Positions 41,231 to 50,740 of a stretch of 64,000 bases of DNA are shown piece by piece (within the stretch, counting starts at the first letter, position 1; each line of letters starts with the position of its first letter). The stretch is taken from contig JBISJT010000001.1 in NCBI GenBank assembly GCA_044442785.1, forward strand, positions 124,001 through 188,000. Direction: 5' to 3'. The stretch is from Makana argininalis_B. GTDB taxonomy: Bacteria; Pseudomonadota; Gammaproteobacteria; Enterobacterales; Enterobacteriaceae. The notes beneath the pieces are model-generated. The model was given only the letters and a program-made list of their open reading frames with translations. It searched no databases and was not told the DNA's origin. The translations under genes were made by a program, and so were the position numbers.

Positions 41231-44200
41231 TTAATCTAAATCTATATTTAAAGCCAAAGATCTAATTTCTTTTAATAAAACATTAAAAGACTCAGGCATT
41301 CCTGGTTCCATTATATTATTTCCATTAATTATATTTTTATACATTTTTATTCTTCCATTAACGTCATCCGATTTTACTGTTAACATTTCTTGCAGAGTGT
41401 ATGAAGCTCCATATGCTTCTAATGCCCACACTTCCATTTCCCCAAAACGTTGTCCTCCAAATTGAGATTTACCACCTAAAGGTTGTTGAGTTATCAGACT
41501 ATAAGCTCCTGTAGATCTTGAATGCATTTTATCATCAACTAAATGATTTAATTTAAGCATATACATATAACCTACTGTTACTTTATGTTCAAATTTTTCA
41601 CCAGTAAAACCATCAAATAAATTTATTTTACCTGAAGTTGGTAAATTACTTAATTTTAAAAGTTTTTTTATATCTTTTTCTTTAACACCATCAAATACAG
41701 GTGTTGATATTGGAAATCCATTTTTAAGATTATTCGCTAAAATATATACTTCTTTATCAGATAAATTATCTAAATCTATTTTATTATTAATATTATCTCC
41801 TAAATTATATATTTTTTGAATAAAAGATTTAATTTTTTTAATATTTTGTTTTTGTTTAATCATTAAATTAATTTTTTCACCAATTCCTTTTGCAGCTAAA
41901 CCTAAATGTGTTTCTAAAATTTGTCCAATATTCATACGTGAAGGAACACCTAATGGATTTAGAACTATATCTACCGGAACACCATATTCATCATAAGGCA
42001 TATCTTCTATTGGATTTATTTTAGAAATAACACCTTTATTACCATGTCTTCCAGCCATTTTATCACCAGATTGTATATTACGTTTAACAGCTAAACATAC
42101 TTTAACAATTTTAATAACTCCTGGGGATAAATCATCTCCTTGTAATATTTTACTAATATTAAATTCTAATTTTTTATTAAAATCACTATGAATTTTTTTA
42201 ATTTGTTTTTTAATATTATTTATTTTATTTTTATAATAAAAATTATTTAATTTTATTTTTAACCATTTATATTTTTCTATATTTTTTAATTTTTTATGTT
42301 TAATACCATTATTAATAAGTATATTATAAATTTTTAAAAATAATCTTGATTCAAATATATTTAATTCTTCTTTTAAATCATCTTTTATTTGTTTTATTTT
42401 TAATTTTTCTATTTCTAATGTTCTTTTATCTTTTTTAACACCATCTCTATTAAATATTTGTACATCGATTACAGTTCCAAAAACACCATTTGGAACTCTT
42501 AATGAAGAATCTTTTACATTTGAAGATTTTTCACCAAAAATTGCTCTTAATAATTTTTCTTCAGGTGTGACTTTTATTTCACCTTTAGGTGTTACTTTTC
42601 CTACTAATATATCATTTCCATTTACTTCAGCACCTATAAATATTATACCTGATTCATCTAAATTAGATAATGAAGATTCGCTAATATTAGGAATATCTGA
42701 AGTAATTTCTTCTGGTCCTAATTTGGTATCTCTAGCAATACAAATAAGTTCTTGTATATGAATAGTAGTGAATCTATCATCTATTACTATACGTTCTGAT
42801 ATTAACATAGAATCTTCAAAATTATATCCATTCCATGGCATAAAAGCTATTCTCATATTTTGTCCTAAAGCTAATTCACCAAGATCTGTAGAAGGTCCAT
42901 CAGCTATTAAATCTCCCTTGATAATTATATCATTTAAATTAACACAAGGTTTTTGATTTATACAAGTATTTTGATTAGAACGAAGATACTTATTTAAGTT
43001 ATAAATATCAATACCTGATTCTTCTTTATTTATTTCATTTTTTTTAACACTTATTATAATTTTTTCAGAATCTACGTATTTTACATAACCACTTCTTTTA
43101 GAAATTAATGTAACACCAGAATCAACAGCAACTGATCTTTCCATTCCAGTTCCTACTAAGGGTTTTTCAGATATAATTGTTGGTACAGATTGACGTTGCA
43201 TATTTGCACCCATTAAAGCACGATTTGCATCATCATGTTCTAAAAATGGAATAAGAGAAGCTCCAACAGAGACTATTTGTTGAGTAGAAACATCCATATA
43301 ATCGACTTCAAATTTTTTAAATAAGTTTGATTCTCCTTTATTTCTACATGTTATTAAATCATGAATAAAAGAACCATCTTTATTTAATTTTGTATTAGAT
43401 TGAGCAATAATAAAATTTATTTCTTCAAATGCTGAAAGGTAAACAATTTTTTTTGTAACTATACTAAATTTAACCAATCTATATGGTGTTTCTATAAATC
43501 CATATTTATTAATTCTAGCATACACTGACAGAGAATTAATTAAACCTATATTAGGACCTTCAGGTGTTTCTATAGGACAAACTCTTCCATAATGAGTGGG
43601 ATGAACATCACGAACTTCAAAACCTGATCTTTCTCTAGTTAATCCTCCTGGACCTAATGCAGATATACGTCTTTTATGGGTAATTTCAGATAATGGATTA
43701 TTTTGATCCATAAATTGAGATAATTGACTGGATCCAAAAAATTCTTTTAGAGATGAAGAAATAGGTTTAGAATTAATTACATCTTGTGGATATAATTCAT
43801 CAATATCACTTAAAGATAAATTTTCTTTTACTGTTCTTTCTAATCTTGTTAAACCAATTCTAAATTGATTTTCAGTCATTTCTCCTACGGATTTTATTCT
43901 TCTATTTCCCAAATGATCTATATCATCTATCTCGCCTTTACCATTACGTATATTAATTAGTTTTTTAATTAAATCTATAATATCTTTATCATTTAAAATA
44001 CTTGAACCTTTTAGTTTTTTTCTTGATAATGAAGTATTAAATTTCATTCTTCCTACTTCTGATAAATCATAACGATTTTTTGAAAAAAATAAATTTTTAA
44101 ATAAATTTTCAGCAACTTCTTTTGTAGGAGGTTCACTTGGTCTCATCATACGATATATTTCTATTAAAGCACTTTTTCTATCTACAGAATTATCAATATT

Positions 44201-45265
44201 AATTGTATCTGATATATAAACACCATGATCTAAATCATTTGTAAATATAGTTTCAATATTATTTAATTTTGAATTTATTAAATTTTCTAAAATATCTATT
44301 GTTATTTTAGTATTTGCAAAAGCAATAATTTCACCTGTATTTTTATTAATATAATCTTTTATCAATACTTTACCTATTAAATATTCTTTAGGAACTGTTA
44401 TATTTTTAATATTATCTTTTTTTAAATATTTAATATGTCTTGCAGTAATTCTTTTACCTTTTTCTATATATATTTTATTATTTTTTTTAATTTCAAATGC
44501 AGATGTTTGACCTCTTAATCTTTCAGGAATTAATTTCATATTAATTTCTTTTTTATTTATATTATAAATAACACTTTCATAAAAAATACTTAATATTTGT
44601 TTATTACTATAATTCATAGCTTTTAATATAACAGTTGCCGGTAATTTTTTTCTTCTATCAATTCTAACAAATAATATATCTTTAGAATCAAATTCAAAAT
44701 CCAACCAAGATCCTCTATAAGGTATTATAATTGCATTATAAATAATTTTACCTGAAGAATGTATCTTTCCTTTATCACTATCAAAAAAAACACCAGGACT
44801 ACGATGTAATTGAGATACAACTACACGTTCTATTCCATTTATAATAAATGTTCCATTTTTAGTAATAAAAGGTATTTCACCCATATAAACTTCTTGTTCT
44901 TTTATTATTTTTATTTTTTTTTCTGAATATTCTTTATTATAAACAATAAGTTTTAATTTTGCTTTCAAAGATGATGAAAAAGTTAATCCTCTTGATTTAC
45001 ATTCTTTAACATTAAAAATTGGTTTATTTAGATTATAACTAATATAGTGCAATTCTGAATTTTTATTATAACTTTTGATAGGAAAAATAAATAAAAATGA
45101 TGATTCTAAACCATATTTACCTGTTATATCTCTATTTATAAATCTATTAAAAGATTCAATTTGAGCAGATAATAAATATGGAATATCTAAAATTTGTTGA
45201 TGTTTACCAAAATTTTTACGAATACGTTTTTTTTCTATATAAGAATAGATTTTTGAATTTTTCAA
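41231..45265 (-). CDS. rpoB: DNA-directed RNA polymerase subunit beta
   Basis: Second-largest RNA polymerase subunit. 1344 residues (E. coli 1342). The rifampicin region [19 protein letters not shown] with [14 protein letters not shown] is present and looks wild type; [12 protein letters not shown] and the C-terminal [19 protein letters not shown] are intact. A TTG at 45265 is the start (then [16 protein letters not shown]), without a strong ribosome site. It follows rplL after 228 nt carrying the conserved attenuator hairpin and precedes rpoC by 91 nt. Confidence 0.98.
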   Translation of the reverse strand: MKNSKIYSYIEKKRIRKNFGKHQQILDIPYLLSAQIESFNRFINRDITGKYGLESSFLFIFPIKSYNKNSELHYISYNLNKPIFNVKECKSRGLTFSSSLKAKLKLIVYNKEYSEKKIKIIKEQEVYMGEIPFITKNGTFIINGIERVVVSQLHRSPGVFFDSDKGKIHSSGKIIYNAIIIPYRGSWLDFEFDSKDILFVRIDRRKKLPATVILKAMNYSNKQILSIFYESVIYNINKKEINMKLIPERLRGQTSAFEIKKNNKIYIEKGKRITARHIKYLKKDNIKNITVPKEYLIGKVLIKDYINKNTGEIIAFANTKITIDILENLINSKLNNIETIFTNDLDHGVYISDTINIDNSVDRKSALIEIYRMMRPSEPPTKEVAENLFKNLFFSKNRYDLSEVGRMKFNTSLSRKKLKGSSILNDKDIIDLIKKLINIRNGKGEIDDIDHLGNRRIKSVGEMTENQFRIGLTRLERTVKENLSLSDIDELYPQDVINSKPISSSLKEFFGSSQLSQFMDQNNPLSEITHKRRISALGPGGLTRERSGFEVRDVHPTHYGRVCPIETPEGPNIGLINSLSVYARINKYGFIETPYRLVKFSIVTKKIVYLSAFEEINFIIAQSNTKLNKDGSFIHDLITCRNKGESNLFKKFEVDYMDVSTQQIVSVGASLIPFLEHDDANRALMGANMQRQSVPTIISEKPLVGTGMERSVAVDSGVTLISKRSGYVKYVDSEKIIISVKKNEINKEESGIDIYNLNKYLRSNQNTCINQKPCVNLNDIIIKGDLIADGPSTDLGELALGQNMRIAFMPWNGYNFEDSMLISERIVIDDRFTTIHIQELICIARDTKLGPEEITSDIPNISESSLSNLDESGIIFIGAEVNGNDILVGKVTPKGEIKVTPEEKLLRAIFGEKSSNVKDSSLRVPNGVFGTVIDVQIFNRDGVKKDKRTLEIEKLKIKQIKDDLKEELNIFESRLFLKIYNILINNGIKHKKLKNIEKYKWLKIKLNNFYYKNKINNIKKQIKKIHSDFNKKLEFNISKILQGDDLSPGVIKIVKVCLAVKRNIQSGDKMAGRHGNKGVISKINPIEDMPYDEYGVPVDIVLNPLGVPSRMNIGQILETHLGLAAKGIGEKINLMIKQKQNIKKIKSFIQKIYNLGDNINNKIDLDNLSDKEVYILANNLKNGFPISTPVFDGVKEKDIKKLLKLSNLPTSGKINLFDGFTGEKFEHKVTVGYMYMLKLNHLVDDKMHSRSTGAYSLITQQPLGGKSQFGGQRFGEMEVWALEAYGASYTLQEMLTVKSDDVNGRIKMYKNIINGNNIMEPGMPESFNVLLKEIRSLALNIDLD

Positions 45266-45432
45266 TTTATATTTTTCTTATTAAATAATAATATTAAAAA
45301 AATAAATATATAATTTTAAATATAATTAAAAATGATATATTGATTTTTTATGTGAATATTTATTCTATAAATTAAGAATTTTATTTACTAAATTTAAATT
45401 ATATTTATAAAATAATATTTTTTATATTAAAA

Positions 45433-45455
45433 GCTAGTGTCTAAAGACACCAGCC
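45433..45455 (-). terminator. rplL-rpoB attenuator hairpin
   Basis: On the minus strand this reads GGCTGGTGTC-TTTA-GACACTAGC followed by T residues, a G/C stem with one mismatch in a sea of A/T. Placement right after rplL and the GGCTGGTG start match what I recall of the E. coli L7/L12-beta attenuator, which lets only part of the transcription reach rpoBC. Its preservation suggests that the differential expression of ribosomal stalk and polymerase genes is still controlled here. Confidence 0.75.
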
Positions 45456-45493
45456 ATTAATATTTAATCTTTTAAAAAATTTTTAAATTTAAT

Positions 45494-45859
45494 TTAAGTT
45501 ATAGATACAGAAGCTCCTGATTTTTCTAAAGTATTTTTAAGAGATATAGATTCTTCTTTATTAATTCCTTCTTTAATTATAACTGGAAATGATTCTACAA
45601 GATCTTTTGATTCTTTTAAACCAAGACCAGTGACACTTCTAATTATTTTGATTACAGAAATTTTATTTGGTCCTATTTGATCTAGAATAACATTAAATTC
45701 ATTTTTTTCTTCTTCTTTTATTTTATTAGAATTTGTTTTATTTATATCTAAATTAGCAGATATATTAAATTTTTTTTCCATCATTTTAACTAAATCGACA
45801 ACTTCAATTACTGTCATTTTTGATATTGAATCTAAAATTTGTTCTTTAGTAATAGACAT
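45494..45859 (-). CDS. rplL: 50S ribosomal protein L7/L12
   Basis: Multicopy stalk protein that recruits translational GTPases. 121 residues, as in E. coli. N-terminal dimerisation region (MSITKEQILDSISKMTVIEVVDLV), a hinge here rich in Asn/Lys instead of Ala, and the C-terminal GTPase-binding domain KIIRSVTGLGLKESKDLVES. It follows rplJ by 47 nt and is followed by the attenuator hairpin. Confidence 0.96.
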   Translation of the reverse strand: MSITKEQILDSISKMTVIEVVDLVKMMEKKFNISANLDINKTNSNKIKEEEKNEFNVILDQIGPNKISVIKIIRSVTGLGLKESKDLVESFPVIIKEGINKEESISLKNTLEKSGASVSIT

Positions 45860-45906
45860 AAAATTTCCTAAAAAAAAAAATTAAATAATTTTTTTGTATA
45901 TATAAA

Positions 45907-46407
45907 TTATATTTGTTTTTTTTTATTATAACATATTGATTTTAACAATTTAATTAATTTTAATATACATGATTCTTTAATAATAAATGATAACATTGAT
46001 ATTGACTCTAAATAAGTTGGAATATCAGAAAGAATATTTATTTGAGATGATTCTATTTTTTTTCCGTCAAAAGAAGCATTTGTTATTTTAAAACTTTTAT
46101 TTTCTTTAGAAAATTCTTGGAATAATCTAGCTGCATCTCCTGGATTTTCATTGGACAAAGCAATTATATTTTGACCAATAAAAATATTTTTTAAACATTT
46201 AAAAGTAGTTTGTTTAATTATTTTTTTCATCAAAGTATTTTTAACTACTTTAATATAAACATTTTTTTTATTACATAATTTACGTAATTCATTAATTTTA
46301 TTAGATTTAACACCATCATATTTAGCAATAACTATAGAAATAGCTTTTTTTGATTTTTCAATAATTTTTTTTACAATTTCTTTTTTATTTTTTATTTTTA
46401 ATACCAT
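45907..46407 (-). CDS. rplJ: 50S ribosomal protein L10
   Basis: Stalk base that anchors L7/L12 on 23S rRNA. 166 residues (E. coli 165). Motifs KKEIVKKIIEKSKKAISIVIAKY and ELRKLCNKKNVYIKVVKNTLMKK are typical. In E. coli the L10-L12 complex represses translation by binding the rplJ leader; the 75-nt gap upstream here holds a small hairpin (46436-46460), a possible shortened operator. Confidence 0.95.
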   Translation of the reverse strand: MVLKIKNKKEIVKKIIEKSKKAISIVIAKYDGVKSNKINELRKLCNKKNVYIKVVKNTLMKKIIKQTTFKCLKNIFIGQNIIALSNENPGDAARLFQEFSKENKSFKITNASFDGKKIESSQINILSDIPTYLESISMLSFIIKESCILKLIKLLKSICYNKKKQI

Positions 46408-46435
46408 TAAATTATCTCTTTTAAAGATTACAAAT

Positions 46436-46460
46436 AATATTATAAATATTTTATAATATT
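46436..46460 (-). promoter_or_regulatory. hairpin in the rplJ leader
   Basis: An 11-bp perfect inverted repeat (46436-46446 with 46450-46460, 3-nt loop) lies between rplA and rplJ, 29 nt before the rplJ start. Either a residual L10 operator or a terminator between rplKA and rplJL; position is the only support. Confidence 0.3.
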
Positions 46461-46482
46461 TGAATATTTAAATTAAAAATAA

Positions 46483-47187
46483 TTAAATTAATTTATCAAA
46501 CAAGCTATTTTTATCAATTAATAAACCAATTCCCATAGTAGTAGAGATTTTAATTGTTGTAATATAATTTCCTTTTGAAGTAACAGGTTTATTTTTAATA
46601 ATAGATAAAATTAAATTTTTTAAATTTTTAATTAATTTTTTATTACTAAAATTTATTTTTCCAAAAGTTGTATTAATTACACCATACTTATCACTTTTAT
46701 AATTAATTTGTCCTTTTTTAAAATTTTTTAAAGATTTTATAATATTATTTGTAATAGTTCCAAATTTATAATTAGGCATTAAACCACGAGGTCCAAGAAT
46801 ATTAATAAGTTTATTTACAATATTCATAGAATATTTATATGCTATTATAATATTTATATTTTTATATCCATTTTTTATTTTTTTATATAAACTTTCCATT
46901 CCTACGATATCTGCTCCATTTAATTTAGCATCGTATGCATCTTTATCTTTAGCAAATACAGCAATAATATTTTTTCGTCCTGTACCATAAGGTAGTATTG
47001 TATTACCTATTACGTTTTGATCATTATTATTATAATTAATTCCTAATTTTATTGAAACATCTACACTTTCTATAAAATCTACTGTAGATATTTTTTTAAG
47101 AATAATTAATGCATTTTTTATTTTATACTTATTTGAAAACTTTATATTTTTACTTATCTTTTTCATTCTTTTATTTAGCTTAGGCAT
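46483..47187 (-). CDS. rplA: 50S ribosomal protein L1
   Basis: Binds the L1 stalk of 23S rRNA and in E. coli represses its own rplKA mRNA. 234 residues, as in E. coli. Conserved VDVSIKLGIN, LPYGTGRK, NILGPRGLMPN and the C-terminal KISTTMGIGLLID. It starts 1 nt after the rplK stop, with its ribosome site GAGG inside the end of rplK, so the two are probably translationally coupled. Confidence 0.96.
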   Translation of the reverse strand: MPKLNKRMKKISKNIKFSNKYKIKNALIILKKISTVDFIESVDVSIKLGINYNNNDQNVIGNTILPYGTGRKNIIAVFAKDKDAYDAKLNGADIVGMESLYKKIKNGYKNINIIIAYKYSMNIVNKLINILGPRGLMPNYKFGTITNNIIKSLKNFKKGQINYKSDKYGVINTTFGKINFSNKKLIKNLKNLILSIIKNKPVTSKGNYITTIKISTTMGIGLLIDKNSLFDKLI

Positions 47188-47188
47188 T

Positions 47189-47617
47189 TTAATCCTCTAG
47201 TAAAAGCCCTATTGAATAAGCTGTACCTAAAATTGATCTATACATAGATTCTATATTAGATCCTGTCATATCATTTGATTTTATTTTTGCTATTTCATAA
47301 ATTTGATTTTTTTTTATTTTACCAACTTTGTCTTTATTTGGCTTACTAGAACCTAATTTAATTCCTGATGCTTTTTTTAAAAGAAAAGAAGCAGGTGGAG
47401 TTTTAATAATAAAAGTAAAAGATTTATCAGAAAAAATAGTTATAACAACTGGAATAGGAAGTCCTTTTTCCATTTTTTCTGTTTTTGTATTAAACATTTT
47501 ACAAAATTTTATTATATTTACACCATGTTGACCTAAAGCAGGACCAATAGGAGGGCTTGGATTTGCCATTCCTGATAATACTTGTAATTTTATATAATTT
47601 TTTTTTTTTTTTATCAT
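47189..47617 (-). CDS. rplK: 50S ribosomal protein L11
   Basis: Part of the GTPase-associated centre. I choose ATG 47617 ([13 protein letters not shown]), which gives 142 residues as in E. coli; the open frame reaches back to 47653 but the extra 12 residues have no counterpart. [20 protein letters not shown] and [14 protein letters not shown] are conserved. Coupled to rplA. Confidence 0.96.
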   Translation of the reverse strand: MIKKKKNYIKLQVLSGMANPSPPIGPALGQHGVNIIKFCKMFNTKTEKMEKGLPIPVVITIFSDKSFTFIIKTPPASFLLKKASGIKLGSSKPNKDKVGKIKKNQIYEIAKIKSNDMTGSNIESMYRSILGTAYSIGLLLED

Positions 47618-47745
47618 ATTAATCTCATATAAATTTATTTTTAAAAAAATCAAAAAATATTTAATTAATATTTAATCAATTTATAAACAAATAAATTATA
47701 TTATATGTTATATTATAAATATAATCAATAAATATTTTTAAAAAT

Positions 47746-48285
47746 TTAAATTTTTTCTACTTGATCAAAATCAAGATCCACAGGTGTTGATCTGCTAAAT
47801 ATTGATATTGATAATTTTAAACGATTTTTTTCATAATCAATTTCTTCTACAATTCCATTAAAATCAGAAAAAGGTCCATCTTTTACTCTTATTAATTCTC
47901 CTGGTTCAAAAATAGTTTTTGGTCTGGGTTTATTATTAAAATTTTTTAAACTAAATTTAATTTTACTCACTTCTTTTTCACTAAGATAAGTGGGATTAAA
48001 TGAAGTTCCTCCTATAAAATTTATAATTTTAGGAACTCTCTTAATAAGATGCCAACTTTTATTATTCATTATCATATTTATCAAAATATATCCGGGTAAT
48101 AATTTAAATTCAGTTTTTTTATGTTGTCCTTTTTTTATTTCTAAAACTCTTTCCATTGGTAATATTATTTCACCAAATAACTTTTTCATATTATTAATAT
48201 TTATATATTCTTTAATTGAATCAATTATTATTTTTTCTTTACCTGTAATAACTTGAACTATATACCATTTTTTTTTAAAATCCAT
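47746..48285 (-). CDS. nusG: transcription antitermination factor NusG
   Basis: Elongation factor linking RNA polymerase with Rho, ribosome or Nus complexes. 179 residues (E. coli 181). NGN domain begins KKWYIVQVITGKE, has LLPGYILI, and the KOW domain has GELIRVKDGPFSDFNGIVEEID. It follows secE by 20 nt, as in E. coli. Confidence 0.97.
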   Translation of the reverse strand: MDFKKKWYIVQVITGKEKIIIDSIKEYININNMKKLFGEIILPMERVLEIKKGQHKKTEFKLLPGYILINMIMNNKSWHLIKRVPKIINFIGGTSFNPTYLSEKEVSKIKFSLKNFNNKPRPKTIFEPGELIRVKDGPFSDFNGIVEEIDYEKNRLKLSISIFSRSTPVDLDFDQVEKI

Positions 48286-48305
48286 AAATAATTTAAACCT
48301 TTAAA

Positions 48306-48671
48306 TTAATAAAAATATAATATATTTAATATAATATTATCTAATAAAAATATACAAATAGAAATTATAATTGTTAAAAAAATTATAATTAATGTAATAA
48401 TTAATGTTTCTTTAAAACTTGGCCAAACTGAATTAATAATTTCCAATATGTATTTATTAAGAATTAAAATGAACAATTTAAATTTATATGTTCTAATTAA
48501 AATAATATAAGATATAAATATTAAAATTAACTTAAATATTTTAATATTTATTAAAAATTTTTTTTTTAAAAAAAATTTAGCAAATGGTGTAAAAAATAAT
48601 AAAGATAATATACATATGTATTTAATAACTTCTTTTTTTTTTATTTTTATTTTTTTTTTATTTAAAGTCAT
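48306..48671 (-). CDS. secE: preprotein translocase subunit SecE
   Basis: Essential membrane subunit of SecYEG. 121 residues (E. coli 127) with three hydrophobic segments (about 18-35, 43-60, 93-115), so the longer enterobacterial three-helix form is kept. The conserved cytoplasmic stretch before the last helix reads VWPSFKET. secG is missing from its usual place beside leuU in this window, so the translocon may be SecYE only. Confidence 0.95.
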   Translation of the reverse strand: MTLNKKKIKIKKKEVIKYICILSLLFFTPFAKFFLKKKFLINIKIFKLILIFISYIILIRTYKFKLFILILNKYILEIINSVWPSFKETLIITLIIIFLTIIISICIFLLDNIILNILYFY

Positions 48672-48746
48672 TTCAAACCTATTATTTTAATAAATAAATT
48701 ATAATTATTTTTAATTATTAAAATTAATAATTAAAAATATAATTTC

Positions 48747-48819
48747 TGCTGATAAGCAGATTTGAACTGCTGACCTCATTCTTACCAAGAATGTACTCTA
48801 CCATCTGAGCTATATCAGC
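48747..48819 (-). tRNA. thrT: tRNA-Thr (GGU)
   Basis: Cloverleaf with 7-bp acceptor GCTGATA/TATCAGC, anticodon GGT in a TTGGTAA loop and T-loop TTCAAAT. It matches E. coli thrT in sequence and position (last of Thr-Tyr-Gly-Thr, before secE). tufB, normally next, is absent. The 3' CCA is not encoded. Confidence 0.97.
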
Positions 48820-48827
48820 AAATTTTA

Positions 48828-48899
48828 AGCGAGTAGTGGGAATCGAACCCACATCATCAACTTGGAAGGATGATATAATATCCATTATAATATACCCGC
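48828..48899 (-). tRNA. glyT: tRNA-Gly (UCC)
   Basis: Acceptor GCGGGTA/TACTCGC (one G-T pair), anticodon TCC in a CTTCCAA loop, T-loop TTCGATT, discriminator U. Matches E. coli glyT in sequence and order. CCA not encoded. Confidence 0.97.
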
Positions 48900-48925
48900 A
48901 ATTTTTAATAAAAAAATTTGAATAC

Positions 48926-49007
48926 TGGTGGGGGAAGGATTTGAACCTTCGAAGTAAATAACGGCAGATTTACAGTCTGCTCCCTTTGACCGCTCGGGAA
49001 CCCCACC
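48926..49007 (-). tRNA. tyrU: tRNA-Tyr (GUA)
   Basis: Class II tRNA of 82 nt with long variable arm, acceptor GGTGGGG/CCCCACC, anticodon GTA in CTGTAAA, and a T arm nearly identical to E. coli tyrU. CCA not encoded. Confidence 0.97.
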
Positions 49008-49013
49008 ATTAAA

Positions 49014-49087
49014 TGCCGGCAAAAGGAATTGAACCCTTGACCTACTGATTACAAATCAGTTGCTCTACCATGCTGAGCTATACCGGC
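49014..49087 (-). tRNA. thrU: tRNA-Thr (UGU)
   Basis: Acceptor GCCGGTA/TGCCGGC with a shifted pair, anticodon stem ACTGA/TCAGT and anticodon TGT, as in E. coli thrU. First of the conserved Thr-Tyr-Gly-Thr cluster. CCA not encoded. Confidence 0.96.
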
Positions 49088-49199
49088 ATAAAAATAAATT
49101 TTTTTAAAAATATACTTAATTAAAATTATGACATAATTATCAATAATTGACAATATAAATATTTTAAAAACTTAAATCTAATAATTAATTATTAATTAA

Positions 49200-49272
<73 letters not shown>

Positions 49273-49321
49273 TTAAAAAAAAATCAAAATAATTAATATT
49301 TTTTAATATTAATTAATTATT

Positions 49322-49350
49322 ATTTTAAATAATAAAATATTTTTTTTCAA
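49322..49350 (-). promoter_or_regulatory. candidate promoter of the tRNA-secE-nusG transcript
   Basis: On the minus strand TTGAAA, a 17-nt spacer and TAAAAT, with transcription expected to start about 43 nt before tRNA-Ile. The discriminator region is A/T rich, unlike stringently controlled stable-RNA promoters. Chance matches are common in such DNA. Confidence 0.4.
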
Positions 49351-49359
49351 TAAAAAATT

Positions 49360-49368
49360 TGATATAAT
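49360..49368 (+). promoter_or_regulatory. candidate extended -10 promoter for ackA
   Basis: TGATATAAT on the plus strand is a perfect extended -10 element. It would give a leader of about 100 nt before ackA. It lies back to back with the tRNA promoter. Confidence 0.35.
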
Positions 49369-49475
49369 TTATTTATAAATATTGAAATATTATTTAATAT
49401 ATATTAAATTTTTAGATAAATATTATTAAAAATAATTTAATTATTTAATTAATAAATTAAGGTTGATTGATTTTT

Positions 49476-50675
49476 ATGAAATTAATATTAGTTCTTAACT
49501 GTGGTAGTTCATCTATAAAATTTTCTATTATTAATTTAATTAATAATTTTAAATATATTTATGGATATGCTGAATGTTTAAATATTAAGAAATCTATATT
49601 GAAATATAATATAGAAAATAAATATAAGAAAATTTCACTTGGTGATTATTGTAATCATAAAAAAGCTATTTTATTTATAGTAAATAATATTTTTAAAAAA
49701 AAAAAAAAAATATTAAATAATATAATAGGTATTGGCCATAGAATTGTACATGGAGGTGAAAAATTTAAAAATTCAGTTTTAATAAATAAAGACGTTATAA
49801 AAGGAATCAAAGATGCTATACCTTTTGCACCATTGCATAACCCTTCACATTTAATAGGTATTAATGAAGCTTTTAAATCATTTCCACATTTATCAAAAAA
49901 AAATGTAGCTGTTTTTGATACATCTTTTCATTATACAATTCCAGAAGAATCATACTTATATCCTATACCATATTTTTTATATAAAAAATATAAAATAAGA
50001 CGTTATGGAGCACATGGAACAAGTAACTTATATATAATATTAGAAGTAAAAAAAATACTTAAATTAAAAAATAATAATATTAATTTAATTATATGTCATC
50101 TAGGAAATGGTAGTTCTATATCTGCTATTAGAAATGGTAAATGTGTTGATACTTCAATGGGTATGACACCTTTAGAAGGTTTAGTTATGGGTACAAGAAG
50201 TGGTGATATAGATCCATCTATTATTTTTTATTTACATGATATTTTAGGCTTTTCTCATGACTATATAAATAAACTTTTAACTAAAAAATCTGGCTTATTA
50301 GGTCTTACTGAACAAAGTAGTGATTTTAGATTTACTGAAAAATATTATTTTATTAAAAAAAATGCAAGAAGAACTATGAATGTATACTGTCATCGTTTAG
50401 CTAAATATATTGCATCATACAGTTCTCTTATGAATGGAAAATTAGATGCATTAATATTTACAGGAGGAGTGGGAGAAAATTCATATATTGTACGCAAATT
50501 AACTTTAAATAGATTAACTTTGCTTGGTTTTTTTATAGATAATAATATTAATAAAAATATTTGTTTCGGAAAAACAGGGATAATAACAAAGAAAAAAAGT
50601 CTTAAATCAATAGTAATCCCCACCAAAGAAGATTTAGTAATAGCACATAATACATCATTTTTAATAAATAAATAA
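49476..50675 (+). CDS. ackA: acetate kinase
   Basis: Converts acetyl phosphate and ADP into acetate and ATP. 399 residues from ATG 49476 (MKLILVLNCGSSS); an in-frame TTG three codons earlier at 49467 is a weaker alternative. ASKHA motifs: NCGSSSIKFS at the N-terminus, GIGHRIVHGGEKF, CHLGNGSS, MTPLEGLVMGTRSGDIDP and FTGGVGENS. It is upstream of pta by 65 nt, the order of E. coli. A 14-A tract encodes a Lys run near residue 75. Confidence 0.97.
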   Translation: MKLILVLNCGSSSIKFSIINLINNFKYIYGYAECLNIKKSILKYNIENKYKKISLGDYCNHKKAILFIVNNIFKKKKKILNNIIGIGHRIVHGGEKFKNSVLINKDVIKGIKDAIPFAPLHNPSHLIGINEAFKSFPHLSKKNVAVFDTSFHYTIPEESYLYPIPYFLYKKYKIRRYGAHGTSNLYIILEVKKILKLKNNNINLIICHLGNGSSISAIRNGKCVDTSMGMTPLEGLVMGTRSGDIDPSIIFYLHDILGFSHDYINKLLTKKSGLLGLTEQSSDFRFTEKYYFIKKNARRTMNVYCHRLAKYIASYSSLMNGKLDALIFTGGVGENSYIVRKLTLNRLTLLGFFIDNNINKNICFGKTGIITKKKSLKSIVIPTKEDLVIAHNTSFLINK

Positions 50676-50700
50676 ATTAATACTAATTGATTTATTTATT
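50667..50700 (+). terminator. hairpin between ackA and pta
   Basis: An 11-bp perfect inverted repeat (50667-50677 with 50690-50700) overlaps the ackA stop. It may give partial termination or 3'-end protection inside the ackA-pta unit. Confidence 0.3.
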
Positions 50701-50740
50701 AAAAGTTTAAAAAAAAAGAAAATTAAAACAAAGGATAAAA

